In this document: one piece after another, positions 43,769 through 53,116 of the stretch
Position numbering within the stretch: position 1 is the first letter of the stretch
Layout: the number at the start of each line of letters is the position of its first letter
DNA from: Arenibacter aquaticus
Lineage (GTDB): Bacteria > Bacteroidota > Bacteroidia > Flavobacteriales > Flavobacteriaceae
Reading direction: 5' to 3'
Assembly (NCBI RefSeq): GCF_003957295.1
Contig: NZ_RQPJ01000021.1
Span: forward strand, 418,210-482,209
DNA length: 64,000 nucleotides
The notes under the pieces: generated by a model
Databases searched by the model: none
Told to the model about the DNA's origin: nothing
The model's input: the letters and a program-made list of their open reading frames with translations, nothing else
Made by a program: the position numbers and the translations under genes

Positions 43769-45247
43769 ATGCCTTTTGTTTTGGAAAAAAATATTCTTCT
43801 TTATGTTCTTTTTCTCGTCCTTCTCTGTTCCTGTTCAAAGAACGATAGAGAGGATCTTGTGGACATTGTGGTGGATAAAGATCCGCCTGAGCAGTCTACA
43901 GAAGAACCAGAGGAAGAAGAACCCCTTATTCAAACTACTCCCTTGCCGAACAATCCCCAGAGATCTGGTGATGCGGCTATGGGGTATGAGTATCTCATTG
44001 CTGGTGAATATATGAGCTCGGGCATTCCTTATGATGCTTTTTTACTGGGAACAAATGAAAATCCGGACAACCGTCTAAATAGAAGTGGGGACAATGCCAA
44101 TATTCCATATGATTACACGGCGGTAACTGCACCCAATGGTGTAAGGGTGGTTGCACCCAATTGTATGGCCTGTCATGCCAGTACTATTAACAATGAGTTT
44201 ATAATTGGATTAGGAAGCCATGATGCCGACTTTACGGTAAATAGGGCTGCTAATTTATCTTTGATAAATTCAGGAATAAGAGCCATGTATGGAGGTGAGG
44301 GAAGTGCAGAATGGGAAGCTTATGATCAGTTTAGAAAAGGCCTGGAAGCTATCGGCCCTAAAACAATGACCCAAACCAGAGGTTCCAATCCAGCTGATAA
44401 AATTACCCAGGTTTTGTTGGCCCATAGGGACAAAAACAGTTTGGAGTGGCAAGACACCCCTTTGGTGACTGTACCTGATGAGGTGATACCAACCGATGTA
44501 CCGGCTTGGTGGCTGTTAAAAAAGAAGAATGCCATGTTTTATCATGCTATTGGGAGATTGGATTTTTGTAAATTATTTATTGGTTCCAGTCTTTTAACCT
44601 TGGGAAATGCTTCAGTAGCAGCAGAAATAGATGCGAATATGGTAGATGTTTTGGCTTATATCAAAAGTTTGGAAGCGCCAGATTATCCATTTTCCATTGA
44701 TAATGATTTGGCAGCGCAAGGAAAACGATTATTTGAGAATACCTGTGCAACCTGTCACGGTACCTATGGTGAAAATTCCACTTATCCCAATTTATTGGTA
44801 AGCTTGGAATCGGTTGGAACAGATCCCGAGCTTTCTAATCATTACACTACCTCGTCTGCTGTAAATGATTATTTTATGGATTGGTTCAATACAGGCTGGT
44901 TTGGCAGCAGTGAAAACAGCTTGTCCATAAAGGCGGAAGGAGGCTATGTAGCTCCTCCTTTGGACGGTATATGGGCTACAGCCCCTTATTTTCACAATGG
45001 ATCCGTACCTACTATAGCCGATGTGCTAAATAGTAAGGGAAGGCCCCTTAGATGGAGCCGGAGCTTTGATAATACGGATTACGACCAATCTAAAGTAGGT
45101 TGGAACTACACTGCCCAAGAAACCAAGGTAGACAAGAACACCTACGATACTAACTTAATGGGGCATGGAAATTCCGGGCACACCTTTGGAGATGGGTTTA
45201 CAGAGAATGAAAGAACGGCTGTTCTGGAATATCTAAAAACACTGTAA
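43769..45247 (+). CDS. Di-haem c-type cytochrome lipoprotein
   Basis: This is an exported electron-transfer or oxygenase-like protein of 492 residues. The lipobox is LLCSC (Cys22), followed by an acidic linker. Two c-haem sites are visible, CMACH (132-136) and CATCH (326-330). The C-terminal domain contains VAPPLDGIWATAPYFHNGSVPT, the signature region of di-haem peroxidase/RoxA-type cytochromes, but the identity as peroxidase or as rubber-oxygenase relative is not settled. It is transcribed alone, with a palindromic element (aggtgcttt/aaggcacct at 43687-43721) upstream. Confidence 0.88.
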   Translation: MPFVLEKNILLYVLFLVLLCSCSKNDREDLVDIVVDKDPPEQSTEEPEEEEPLIQTTPLPNNPQRSGDAAMGYEYLIAGEYMSSGIPYDAFLLGTNENPDNRLNRSGDNANIPYDYTAVTAPNGVRVVAPNCMACHASTINNEFIIGLGSHDADFTVNRAANLSLINSGIRAMYGGEGSAEWEAYDQFRKGLEAIGPKTMTQTRGSNPADKITQVLLAHRDKNSLEWQDTPLVTVPDEVIPTDVPAWWLLKKKNAMFYHAIGRLDFCKLFIGSSLLTLGNASVAAEIDANMVDVLAYIKSLEAPDYPFSIDNDLAAQGKRLFENTCATCHGTYGENSTYPNLLVSLESVGTDPELSNHYTTSSAVNDYFMDWFNTGWFGSSENSLSIKAEGGYVAPPLDGIWATAPYFHNGSVPTIADVLNSKGRPLRWSRSFDNTDYDQSKVGWNYTAQETKVDKNTYDTNLMGHGNSGHTFGDGFTENERTAVLEYLKTL

Positions 45248-45403
45248 AAACAGCCTGTTTTATATTACAAGATGGGGTAGTTCTTTATTCAGAAGCCTCG
45301 TTCTAAACGGCATGGCCCCAGAAAGCCCGTATAATGTTTTAAACAATGTAATGGACTATTGTCATGTGACTTGTGTGTACTGAAAAAGAATATAAAACTG
45401 ATA

Positions 45404-46963
45404 TTATTCTTCCGGTGGTCTACCGTGAATATCCTCGTAAATGGTGTCAAAATTTTGACGTAAATGACTGCTCAATTTTTTCTTGTAGTCATCGGTCAAC
45501 CACTTTAGGAAGTTAAAGGTGCTTTTACTAATGCATTTTGCATAGCGTTGTATACGGTCATCAATATCAGGCCCTAACATTTTGGAAAGCGCAAGGGCAT
45601 CGTACACATCTTCGCTGTTTTCAACACAAATTCGAGCGTGCTGCGCAATGGATCTTTCCAAAACAACCTTAGACGATTCGCCATTCTTTACAGAATCTAC
45701 ATAAGTCTGTTTAATGTCGAAATACACTTCTTCCGATTGGGCAAATTCCGCTCTTAAATCTTCGGGCATTTCCCATTTGAAGTTACTTTCAAGTTCTTCA
45801 TCAGTTAAGAGTCTGTCCGTATAGAAATTTGGGGATTTAAAAATAGTTTGCCAGTCCAGGTCCGCTCCCCACGGTCCAAACCTATGAAAATTGTTTCCTA
45901 AGTCTATTACCGAAAAAGTGGATTTGTTGTTCAAAATCCTTGAACCCCGTCCAATCATTTGGTAGTACAGGGTTAGGGATTTAGTTGCCCTATTTAGAAT
46001 AATGGTGTCTATAGTGGGTTCATCAAATCCGGTGGTCAAGATACTTACAGAGGTCAAAATGGCGTTTGGCGTCATATTAAACCACTTTAGGATTGTTTTA
46101 CGCTGTTTTTTAGTGGCGGTGTTGTCTAGATGTGCAATGGGGTACCCGGCAGCTCTAAAGGTTTCATATACGTGGAGGGAAGTGTTGATCCCGTTGTTGA
46201 AGATCAAGGTTTTCTTGCCCTTGGAATGTCTTTCATAGGCTTCCAAAAGCTTACTTAACATTTGACTGTTGTTGTATAGGTCTTCAGAAGATTTTACGGT
46301 ATAATCACCATTGGATCCCACTTCCAGGGAGGTTAGTCCCATGTTGTAGGAATAAAATTCCGCTCTGGCCAAAAATTCATTTTCTATGAGCGACTCAATG
46401 GTCTCCCCAACAATTAATTCATCATAATTATCCTTCATGGGCAAATCCTTATTGGAACTCAATGGGGTTGCCGTAACTCCCAAAATAAAAGAGTTCTCAA
46501 AGAACTTGAACAGTTTGGTAAATGAATTATAATGGGCTTCATCTATAATGACCAGTCCTACATCGGAGATGTCCAATTTATCATCCTGTAGTCTGTTGTT
46601 CAGTGTTTCTACCATAGCCACAAAGCAGCTATATTGATCCTGATCATCCAAATTAGCCTTGCTGTCCACCACTTTATTGGTTACTCCAAAACTGGTCAAC
46701 ATGGATGAGGTTTGTCTGCATAGCTCAATACGGTGGGTCATGATCAATACCTTTTTGTTGTGGTTCTTCAGGTATTGCCGCACTATTTCTGAAAAAATTA
46801 CCGTTTTCCCACCACCGGTAGGTAGTTGATATAATAGATGATAGTCGTCCGGAGCGGTTTCAAATTTTTCAAAAATCTGGTCAATAGCTCCCTTTTGATA
46901 GCTGTATAATTCCTTATCCGTTTTTCTTTCAACAATAGCATTTGCAATCAAAGTCTCCGACAT
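45404..46963 (-). CDS. DEAH-box SF2 helicase of the restriction-enzyme/UvrB-like group
   Basis: This 519-residue cytosolic helicase shows Walker A LPTGGGKT (about 48-55), DEAH (about 140), the TAT motif GVTATPL and C-terminal motifs ILTTGFDEP and QMIGRGSR. The layout is that of COG1061-type helicases with two RecA domains, followed by about 130 residues that I do not recognise. No nuclease domain or methylase neighbour exists, so it is not an evident restriction system. Confidence 0.9.
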   Translation of the reverse strand: MSETLIANAIVERKTDKELYSYQKGAIDQIFEKFETAPDDYHLLYQLPTGGGKTVIFSEIVRQYLKNHNKKVLIMTHRIELCRQTSSMLTSFGVTNKVVDSKANLDDQDQYSCFVAMVETLNNRLQDDKLDISDVGLVIIDEAHYNSFTKLFKFFENSFILGVTATPLSSNKDLPMKDNYDELIVGETIESLIENEFLARAEFYSYNMGLTSLEVGSNGDYTVKSSEDLYNNSQMLSKLLEAYERHSKGKKTLIFNNGINTSLHVYETFRAAGYPIAHLDNTATKKQRKTILKWFNMTPNAILTSVSILTTGFDEPTIDTIILNRATKSLTLYYQMIGRGSRILNNKSTFSVIDLGNNFHRFGPWGADLDWQTIFKSPNFYTDRLLTDEELESNFKWEMPEDLRAEFAQSEEVYFDIKQTYVDSVKNGESSKVVLERSIAQHARICVENSEDVYDALALSKMLGPDIDDRIQRYAKCISKSTFNFLKWLTDDYKKKLSSHLRQNFDTIYEDIHGRPPEE

Positions 46964-47243
46964 ATTCTCTATTTTTAAGATTGCAAAATTACATTCTTTG
47001 TGGGGTGTTTAACGAATAATTTTCAAAAATCTCTCGATTTTTTTTATTCGGCACCCTACCGCACAACTTAATTTAGTATCCCCCCTAAGTTGGTATTGTG
47101 AAATTTCTAGGAAATGAATTATGGCAACCACTTTTAATTAATCTGGTTCCTGGGCGATGGGAGATTGGGTAATAATAGGCCTTTTAATATAATATTGTTG
47201 CTGTTCCAAGTCCAGGATGCATGATGGCTGTTAGAAAAAAGAT

Positions 47244-47462
47244 TTATTTTTTTCTTAAGGAGTTCACGTACAATTTTTCTACTTTCTCCCGGGCCCATGG
47301 CGTTCTCCTTAGAAACTTTAAACTGGATTTAATAGACGGGTCGTGGTTAAAACAACGTATGTTGATTCTGGAGCCCAATTCTTCCCAGCCGTATTTTTCA
47401 ACCAAGGTATCCAGAATGGTGGCCAAGGTGATTCCGTGAAGCGGATTTTTGTTGTTGTTCAT
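47244..47462 (-). CDS. VF530-family DNA-binding protein
   Basis: The 72-residue basic protein matches the VF530 (DUF2132) family: [41 protein letters not shown] and [14 protein letters not shown] are its characteristic stretches. The family is reported as DNA binding from structural work; biological role is unknown. It lies between the two helicase genes, with a 53-base gap to the next. Confidence 0.92.
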   Translation of the reverse strand: MNNNKNPLHGITLATILDTLVEKYGWEELGSRINIRCFNHDPSIKSSLKFLRRTPWAREKVEKLYVNSLRKK

Positions 47463-47515
47463 CTAAAGTATTACATTAAATAAATAACCCTAAAATGATA
47501 TATTTTAGAAATATA

Positions 47516-48874
47516 TTATTTTCTTTTCTTATTTTTTTTTGCAAATCTTTTATCCCCTCTGGTAATAGGCTTTTTGTATTTCTTGGCAATGGTTCTCTTG
47601 TACGATCCGCCCTGGTTAACCTTTTTGTTCTTTTCGGATTTTTCGTGAAAAGCAGGGCCACGCTCGTCCAATTCGGATGTTCCTATAGGATTGTTGGGCT
47701 CCGTTTTTTTAGGACGTTCCTCTGGAGCCAGTTCCTCGGATACCTGTACAGCATCCGGAAAGGGCTGTTGGGGGATTTTGTAATCCATTAGATTTTCAAT
47801 GGCCTCTTTGTATTCCTCTTCCTTTTTGGTGTAAAATAATATGGCGTTACCTTTCTTTTCTGCTCTGCCTGTTCTTCCTATCCGGTGCATATAATTTTCA
47901 GGAAAGACCGGGGTATCAAAATTAACTACATGTGTAATTTCCTCTAAATCCAATCCCCTGGCCATAACGTCGGTAGAAATAAGTATTCTATTTTTTCCTT
48001 CATCGAATTGTTTAATGGAGCGTATTCTGTAATTCTGTGTTTTGTTGGAATGGATAACGGCAGTCTCAGCACCAAACTTCTCTCCCATAGCCTCAAACAA
48101 CCTGTCGGCACTTCTTTTATTGGAAACAAACACCAAAACTTTACGGTAGATTGTTTTGTCTTTTAGCAGATAAGCCAAAAGATTTACTTTGGTATAGTAA
48201 TTTTCAACGGCATACAGCTGTTGTTCTATATTTTCCAGTGGAGTTCCACTAACCGCAACGGATACTTTTTCCGGAGCAATAAAATAGTCGTCAATCAATC
48301 TGGAGACCTCTTCCGTCATTGTTGCAGAAAACATAATATTCTGCCTTCTTTTAGGTATCAGGTCAAATATATTGGTTATTTGAAATCGGAATCCCAGATC
48401 CAGCATTACATCAACTTCATCGATTACCAACTTCTTGATATCCTTTAATTTCACAGTTCTATCCAAGCTAAGGTCGTACAGTCTACCCGGAGTGGCAACC
48501 AAAATATCACAACCTTGTGCAACTGCCTGTCGTTGGGTATTGATGTTGGCTCCGCCGTATATACCACATACCCTAAGGCTTAAATATTTGGAATAAGCTT
48601 CAATATTGTCTACTAGTTGTAATACCAATTCCCTGGTTGGTACCATAACCAGGACTCTTGGGCTCAATTGTTTGGAGAATTTCAGTTGTTGTAATATAGG
48701 CAGCATATAGGCAAAGGTCTTTCCTGTACCTGTTTGTGCAATGCCTACCATGTCCTTTCCCGACATAATTACCGAAAAAGCATCTGCCTGAATGGGAGTT
48801 GGAGCCTTAAACCCCAAATCCTCAATGGCATAGTGTAATTGTTTTGATAGGTTGAAATCACTAAAGCTGCTCAT
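47516..48874 (-). CDS. DEAD-box RNA helicase, RhlE-like, with a DEVD motif
   Basis: This is a 452-residue SF2 RNA helicase. Landmarks from the N-terminus are the Q motif (FKAPTPIQ), AQTGTGKT at 46-53, PTREL, TPGR, the Walker B box at 152-155, SAT (MFSATM), ARGLD and HRIGRTGR. Motif II reads DEVD instead of DEAD. The Lys-rich tail (KKYKKPITRGDKRFAKK) should bind RNA. The ATG at 48874 (MSSFSDFNLS) was chosen because the frame before it looks non-coding and a -7 element sits just upstream. Confidence 0.93.
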   Translation of the reverse strand: MSSFSDFNLSKQLHYAIEDLGFKAPTPIQADAFSVIMSGKDMVGIAQTGTGKTFAYMLPILQQLKFSKQLSPRVLVMVPTRELVLQLVDNIEAYSKYLSLRVCGIYGGANINTQRQAVAQGCDILVATPGRLYDLSLDRTVKLKDIKKLVIDEVDVMLDLGFRFQITNIFDLIPKRRQNIMFSATMTEEVSRLIDDYFIAPEKVSVAVSGTPLENIEQQLYAVENYYTKVNLLAYLLKDKTIYRKVLVFVSNKRSADRLFEAMGEKFGAETAVIHSNKTQNYRIRSIKQFDEGKNRILISTDVMARGLDLEEITHVVNFDTPVFPENYMHRIGRTGRAEKKGNAILFYTKKEEEYKEAIENLMDYKIPQQPFPDAVQVSEELAPEERPKKTEPNNPIGTSELDERGPAFHEKSEKNKKVNQGGSYKRTIAKKYKKPITRGDKRFAKKNKKRK

Positions 48875-48891
48875 TTTTAAATATTTTGAAG

Positions 48892-48899
48892 CAAAGGTA
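48892..48899 (-). promoter_or_regulatory. -7 element of the DEAD-box helicase (TACCTTTG)
   Basis: An exact TAnnTTTG match on the minus strand lies 17 bases ahead of the ATG at 48874 and confirms that start. Confidence 0.55.
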
Positions 48900-49118
48900 A
48901 AGTTTATAATCTTTATAACGGCCCTGCATCCAAATGTTGATGATCCGTGTAGGGGGTAAAAAGATCCCCAATGCCTATTAATTCCCAAGGATCTGATATT
49001 GTGTATTGTAAGAATTTACCATTAATTTCCCTTTGCTTTGTAAAAAATAAAGACTAACTTAATTTCCAGAATATAATCCTGATCCAACTGGGATCTGTTA
49101 ACCTAAAAACCCTAAAGT

Positions 49119-49421
49119 ATGAATATCAATTTTGTATATGATGATGTAAAAGCCAGTGCCAGACTGGAAGAATTAGCGGCAAAAAAATTGGATAAATTAG
49201 AGGACAAATATGATTTTATAGTACGAGCGGATGTATTCTTTAAAAAAGAAAACACCTCTTCCCCAGATACTGGGCTAATCTGCAATATTAGACTTAGTGC
49301 CCCTGGACCCCGATTGTTTGCGGAGTCCAATAACGGTAAATTTGAAATGTCCATTGCTGCATCGGTCCAAGATTTGGAACGTCAATTGGAAAAAAGAAAG
49401 AGTAAAATGAAAACCCATTAG
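49119..49421 (+). CDS. hpf: Ribosome hibernation-promoting factor, short type
   Basis: The 100-residue protein has the RaiA/HPF fold: MNINFVYDDVKASARLEELAAKKLDKLE, then ADVFFKKEN and the C-terminal basic helix region DLERQLEKRKSKMKTH. It inactivates ribosomes in stationary phase by blocking tRNA and mRNA sites. It has no long-form dimerisation domain. It is followed by a strong terminator shared with a converging gene. Confidence 0.93.
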   Translation: MNINFVYDDVKASARLEELAAKKLDKLEDKYDFIVRADVFFKKENTSSPDTGLICNIRLSAPGPRLFAESNNGKFEMSIAASVQDLERQLEKRKSKMKTH

Positions 49422-49444
49422 CTACATTGTTAATCAATGGCGCC

Positions 49445-49490
49445 AAAAAATGCCCCGACAAGCCCTGAAGCTTGCCGGGGCATTTTTTTT
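49445..49490. terminator. Strong bidirectional terminator
   Basis: Arms around tgccccg/cggggca with a long A tract before and a T tract after (49445-49490). It serves hpf on the plus strand and the converging small gene on the minus strand. Confidence 0.93.
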
Positions 49491-49526
49491 AGCCTGAATT
49501 AAGTTACGTTATTGCACTCCATAAAA

Positions 49527-49868
49527 CTACCTATCCTGAAATTCCACATCCGCAAGGGTTTTGGCCAGGCGTTCGGAAAACGGATTTCGGTAAAGGTCCT
49601 TTAGCAGTTTTTTCCTTTTCCTATCAGAAATATCCAAGCTATCCAAAATTCGTCTTTTTCTTTTGGTCTCCCGTATTCTTTCTTTTTTTAAACGGATCCT
49701 GTCCTTGGCAGAAACAATCATAGTGGGCTCATATTTTTCCAATACGGTGAATTCTTCAATATTAGGTTTCTTTCCAAGGGTATCCTTTACCTTAGTTTGG
49801 GCCATAGCCTGTGTAAGGTAAAAAAACATAAACAACAGCATTACAGTGCTGTATATTCCCTTTTTCAT
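49527..49868 (-). CDS. Exported basic protein of unknown function
   Basis: A 113-residue protein with a signal peptide (about 1-23, ending QAMAQ) and a mature part rich in Lys and Arg (KDRIRLKKERIRETKRKRRIL). I do not recognise a domain. The charge and length recall small flavobacterial periplasmic proteins whose function is not known. It is monocistronic. Confidence 0.8.
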   Translation of the reverse strand: MKKGIYSTVMLLFMFFYLTQAMAQTKVKDTLGKKPNIEEFTVLEKYEPTMIVSAKDRIRLKKERIRETKRKRRILDSLDISDRKRKKLLKDLYRNPFSERLAKTLADVEFQDR

Positions 49869-50083
49869 CTTTTATAAATAGTGTTCCCTCCAAGTTAAGA
49901 TTTTTTTTAACCAATTAAAACCTATTTCGCTGGTTAAGAGTACCATTCAACGTGTTTTTTGAATCTTGCGTCTATTTTTTCCCTTTTCACCCGGGATTCA
50001 CACCAATATGATGCAAAATGGATGGCCAAATTGGAAGGCTTGGAGAATGTCCTTTATTCCTTTAATTCCTATAAAATGATGCT

Positions 50084-50091
50084 TACATTTG
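50084..50091 (+). promoter_or_regulatory. -7 element of the TerC gene (TACATTTG)
   Basis: An exact TAnnTTTG match 20 bases before the ATG at 50112. Confidence 0.55.
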
Positions 50092-50111
50092 TGGCTTCAA
50101 AATAATATCAT

Positions 50112-51065
50112 ATGCTGGTTTGGGGGTCTTTTATTTGTTTGATTTTTATATTTTTAGCCTTGGATCTTGGGGTTTTTCACAAAAATGAACATGTCATAAA
50201 ATCCAAGGAAGCTGGTATATGGACCGCTATATGGGTAACTGTTGCCTTAAGTTTTAGTGCGGTTATTTATTGGCTGTTTGCCAGTGGTATCATAGACAAT
50301 CCCACAGGACTTACTCCCAAGGGTGCTGTTCTTAAATATATTACCGGGTACCTTATAGAACTTTCCCTGAGCGTGGACAACGTATTTGTGATCGCCGTAA
50401 TATTTTCGGCTTTCAAGATTCCTCCCATTTACCAACACAGGGTGTTATTTTGGGGGATTTTAGGAGCCATTGTATTTAGGGCCTTAATGATTGTGTTCGG
50501 TGTTGCCCTAATAACCAAATTTGAATGGATTATTTATGTTTTTGGAGTCTTCCTACTGTATACGGCCTTTAAAATGCTCAGGTCCGACGACGATACTTTT
50601 GACCCGAAAAAATCCATGGTTTTTCGGAATATAAAAAAATTATATCCCATTACCACAGCAATAAAAGGACACGATTTTTTTGTAAAACGTATGGGGGTTA
50701 CCGCTGCTACTCCCCTTTTTGTTGCCTTGGTGGTTATAGAATTAACCGATATATTATTTGCCTTGGATAGTATTCCCGCTATTTTGGCCATTACCGCCGA
50801 CCCATTTATTGTTTTTAGCTCTAATATTTTAGCTATTCTGGGGCTGCGTTCCATGTATTTCCTTATTTCAAGAATGCTGGAAAAATTTAGGTATATTAAT
50901 TATAGTCTAGTAGTTATATTGGCCTTTGTAGGGTTAAAAATGTTGTTCTCTCATCATATTGAGATTCCTGAATGGGTTTCATTGTCAGTAATATCAATGT
51001 CTTTGGTAGCTGGTATTGTTTCCTCCCTTTTAATTCCACAATCCGAAGTTTCTGAGGGTGTCTAA
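50112..51065 (+). CDS. TerC-family integral membrane protein
   Basis: The 317-residue protein has seven to nine hydrophobic helices. The conserved motifs are DLGVFH at the first helix, LSLSVDNVFVIAVI and VELTD-like VIELTDILFALDSIPAI, with the paired acidic residues that bind metal in TerC and Alx proteins. It probably exports manganese or another divalent metal. It is the only plus-strand gene near the polyketide cluster, and its stop overlaps the acyl carrier protein gene by four bases. Confidence 0.93.
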   Translation: MLVWGSFICLIFIFLALDLGVFHKNEHVIKSKEAGIWTAIWVTVALSFSAVIYWLFASGIIDNPTGLTPKGAVLKYITGYLIELSLSVDNVFVIAVIFSAFKIPPIYQHRVLFWGILGAIVFRALMIVFGVALITKFEWIIYVFGVFLLYTAFKMLRSDDDTFDPKKSMVFRNIKKLYPITTAIKGHDFFVKRMGVTAATPLFVALVVIELTDILFALDSIPAILAITADPFIVFSSNILAILGLRSMYFLISRMLEKFRYINYSLVVILAFVGLKMLFSHHIEIPEWVSLSVISMSLVAGIVSSLLIPQSEVSEGV

Positions 51066-51325
51066 TTATTTTTGTTTACTACTTTTTGATTAATGATGTT
51101 CAAGGCATCCTCAATGGTATGTATTTGATCCATGTCACTGTTTTCTAGTCTAATTCCAAAGGCATCTTCCACATCCAGAACAATATCTACCATATTGGCG
51201 GAGTTTATGTTCAATTCATTGATTAGATTGCTTTCTTTGGAAATAGCCTCTTTTGGCACATCTTCCGGTAGGTATACAGTGACTATTTCCTTTACTTTTT
51301 TAAACTGCTCTTTTTTATCCATCAT
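51062..51325 (-). CDS. Acyl carrier protein of the polyketide cluster
   Basis: An 87-residue type II acyl carrier protein, the last gene of the cluster. The phosphopantetheine attachment Ser is Ser42 (ELNINSANMVD), where the usual DSL reads NSA, so the flanking motif is atypical. The start was set at the ATG-ATG at 51325, which overlaps the ketosynthase stop by 11 bases; a longer start would reach 51361. It should carry the growing acyl chain for the ketosynthase, dehydratase and possibly the type III synthase. Confidence 0.9.
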   Translation of the reverse strand: MMDKKEQFKKVKEIVTVYLPEDVPKEAISKESNLINELNINSANMVDIVLDVEDAFGIRLENSDMDQIHTIEDALNIINQKVVNKNN

Positions 51326-52601
51326 CCGTTTTTTTATATGATTTAAAGATAACACAGGCATTTACATCACCAAAGCCAAAACTTGCCTTTGCCGTGACAT
51401 TTGGCTTATAGGCTATTGTTTTTAGGGGTATTCTGGAGGGGTGGCACAATTTTGTGATCTCTGGGTGTAGGGGATCACAGTTTATATTGCCAAAAACCAC
51501 CTCTTGTTGGAACTGTAGTAGGGAGGCTACGCATTCTATACTACCCGAAGCCGCCAAACAGTGTCCGGTTATACCTTTTGTAGAGTTTATAAGCGGAAAA
51601 TCTTTGCCATATCTGTCCAAGGTTTCGGCCCAATTCGCAATTTCTTCAACGTCTTTTGAGGTGGCGGTCAAATGTCCGTTAATAACATCCACTTCCTCTT
51701 TTTTTATCTTGGCGTCAAATAGGGCATCCAAGATGCAACGTTGAACGGCTTCGCGGTTGGGGGCTGTCATGCTGCCACTACCCCGTTGCCCTCCACTGTT
51801 GACCGCACCTCCCAAAACTTCTGCGTAAATGTAAGCGCCCCTTTCCAAAGCACTGGACAGGGATTCTAGGACCAAGGCCCCTGCCCCGCTTCCCGGAACA
51901 AATCCCGAGGCATTTTTGCTCATGGGCCTACTTCCCATATGAGGGCTATCATTATAGGAAGAAGGTAGTATGCGCATGGCATCAAAACCTCCCCAGATAT
52001 AGGGGCCGCTATCATTACAACTTCCTACCAGCATTCTATAGGCCTTTCCACACCTAATACGTTCCATTCCCATAATTACCGCTTCTGTACCAGTGGCACA
52101 TGCCGAGGAGTTGGAGGTCACCTGGTTACCACATCCTAAAATACCGGCTAAATAGGCACTTATGCCACTGGCCATGGTCTGCATAACACTATTGCTGCCC
52201 AATCGGCGGCAATTATGGTTGTCTATTAACTGAATAGCTTCCTTTAATTTATCTACTCCCAATAAACCTGTGCCAAATACAATGCCGCTATCCCAAGAGG
52301 GTTCTAATCTATCTGCCTTTTGTAAACCCGCATCCATCCAGGCATCGGTACCTGCCAAGACCCCGTAGACGATACCACTGGAGTTTAACCCTTTAAGTTG
52401 TAGCGGGGTGAAATAATTTTCCATTAAGGCTGTGGACACTGAAGGTTTTCCTGCTATCTGACAACCAAAGTCCAGATCGGCCAATTCTTGCTGAAAGCGT
52501 ATTCCGCTATTGCCGTTGTACAAAGCATTATAAAAATTGGTTAAACCCACCCCATTTGGAGCACATACGCCAAGCCCGGTAACAACAACTCTATTATTCA
52601 T
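51315..52601 (-). CDS. Beta-ketoacyl-ACP synthase (FabF-like) of the cluster
   Basis: This condensing enzyme of 428 residues has the active-site Cys168 (SNSSACATG), His310 (VINGHLTAT), Lys342 and His347 (STKGITGHCLAASG), so the Cys-His-His set is complete. The His310 motif reads NGHLTAT rather than the usual NAHGTST. C-terminal KASFGFGDVNACV resembles the family end. It elongates acyl-ACP; with its own ACP and hotdog dehydratase it appears dedicated to this cluster rather than to housekeeping fatty acids. It overlaps the dehydratase gene by 8 bases. Confidence 0.93.
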   Translation of the reverse strand: MNNRVVVTGLGVCAPNGVGLTNFYNALYNGNSGIRFQQELADLDFGCQIAGKPSVSTALMENYFTPLQLKGLNSSGIVYGVLAGTDAWMDAGLQKADRLEPSWDSGIVFGTGLLGVDKLKEAIQLIDNHNCRRLGSNSVMQTMASGISAYLAGILGCGNQVTSNSSACATGTEAVIMGMERIRCGKAYRMLVGSCNDSGPYIWGGFDAMRILPSSYNDSPHMGSRPMSKNASGFVPGSGAGALVLESLSSALERGAYIYAEVLGGAVNSGGQRGSGSMTAPNREAVQRCILDALFDAKIKKEEVDVINGHLTATSKDVEEIANWAETLDRYGKDFPLINSTKGITGHCLAASGSIECVASLLQFQQEVVFGNINCDPLHPEITKLCHPSRIPLKTIAYKPNVTAKASFGFGDVNACVIFKSYKKTDDG

Positions 52602-53040
52602 TGTTTTTTTCTTTTAACATCCCGGACAATATGCCTGTACAGACCACTGCCCCTTTCTTATTATGCATCTTTACGGAACATTTTAATTTATTAAACCGGA
52701 AATAGATTTTAGAGGAGGTAACCGTAACAGTTTCCAAGGGATAAACCGGTAATAAAAATTGCATTTCCGAACTACTAAGGGCGATTTGCATTTCTTGAAT
52801 ATTTGTTCCCTCCTTCTGCAATAAATAAATTCCCAAGCATACTAAACCAATTTGTGCACAACACTCTGTTAGTATTGCCCCAGGTGTTACAGGATTATTT
52901 TTAAAATGGCCTGGGTAGAAAGACTCGTTTTTATTAAATGTATAGTTGCCTACGATTGAATTCTCGGTTACCGACTCAATGTTATCAACAAAGAGAAAAG
53001 GATCCGTGTATGGCAATTTTTTGATTATTCTATCTACCAT
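52594..53040 (-). CDS. FabZ-like hotdog dehydratase
   Basis: The 148-residue hotdog protein has the catalytic His45 in FYPGHFKNNP and the Glu59 in PGAILTECCAQ, the two active-site residues of beta-hydroxyacyl-ACP dehydratases. It is only moderately similar in length and pattern to housekeeping FabZ, so it probably acts on a special acyl-ACP. It follows the type III synthase by 76 bases and overlaps the ketosynthase gene. Confidence 0.88.
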   Translation of the reverse strand: MVDRIIKKLPYTDPFLFVDNIESVTENSIVGNYTFNKNESFYPGHFKNNPVTPGAILTECCAQIGLVCLGIYLLQKEGTNIQEMQIALSSSEMQFLLPVYPLETVTVTSSKIYFRFNKLKCSVKMHNKKGAVVCTGILSGMLKEKNNE

Positions 53041-53116
53041 CAGCCTATAATATAATTATTGTTTTAATTAATGCCACATCTTTAAACTGCAGCTTGAGAG
53101 GGATTTAAATCTATTA

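Noticed and set aside
45404-46963. Part of a restriction-modification or defence system
   Set aside because: The helicase is related to restriction-enzyme motor subunits, but no methylase, nuclease or specificity gene lies next to it.
49936-50104. Plus-strand frame upstream of TerC ending NSYKMMLTFVASK
   Set aside because: It overlaps the TerC promoter element, has no good start and a coding role is improbable.
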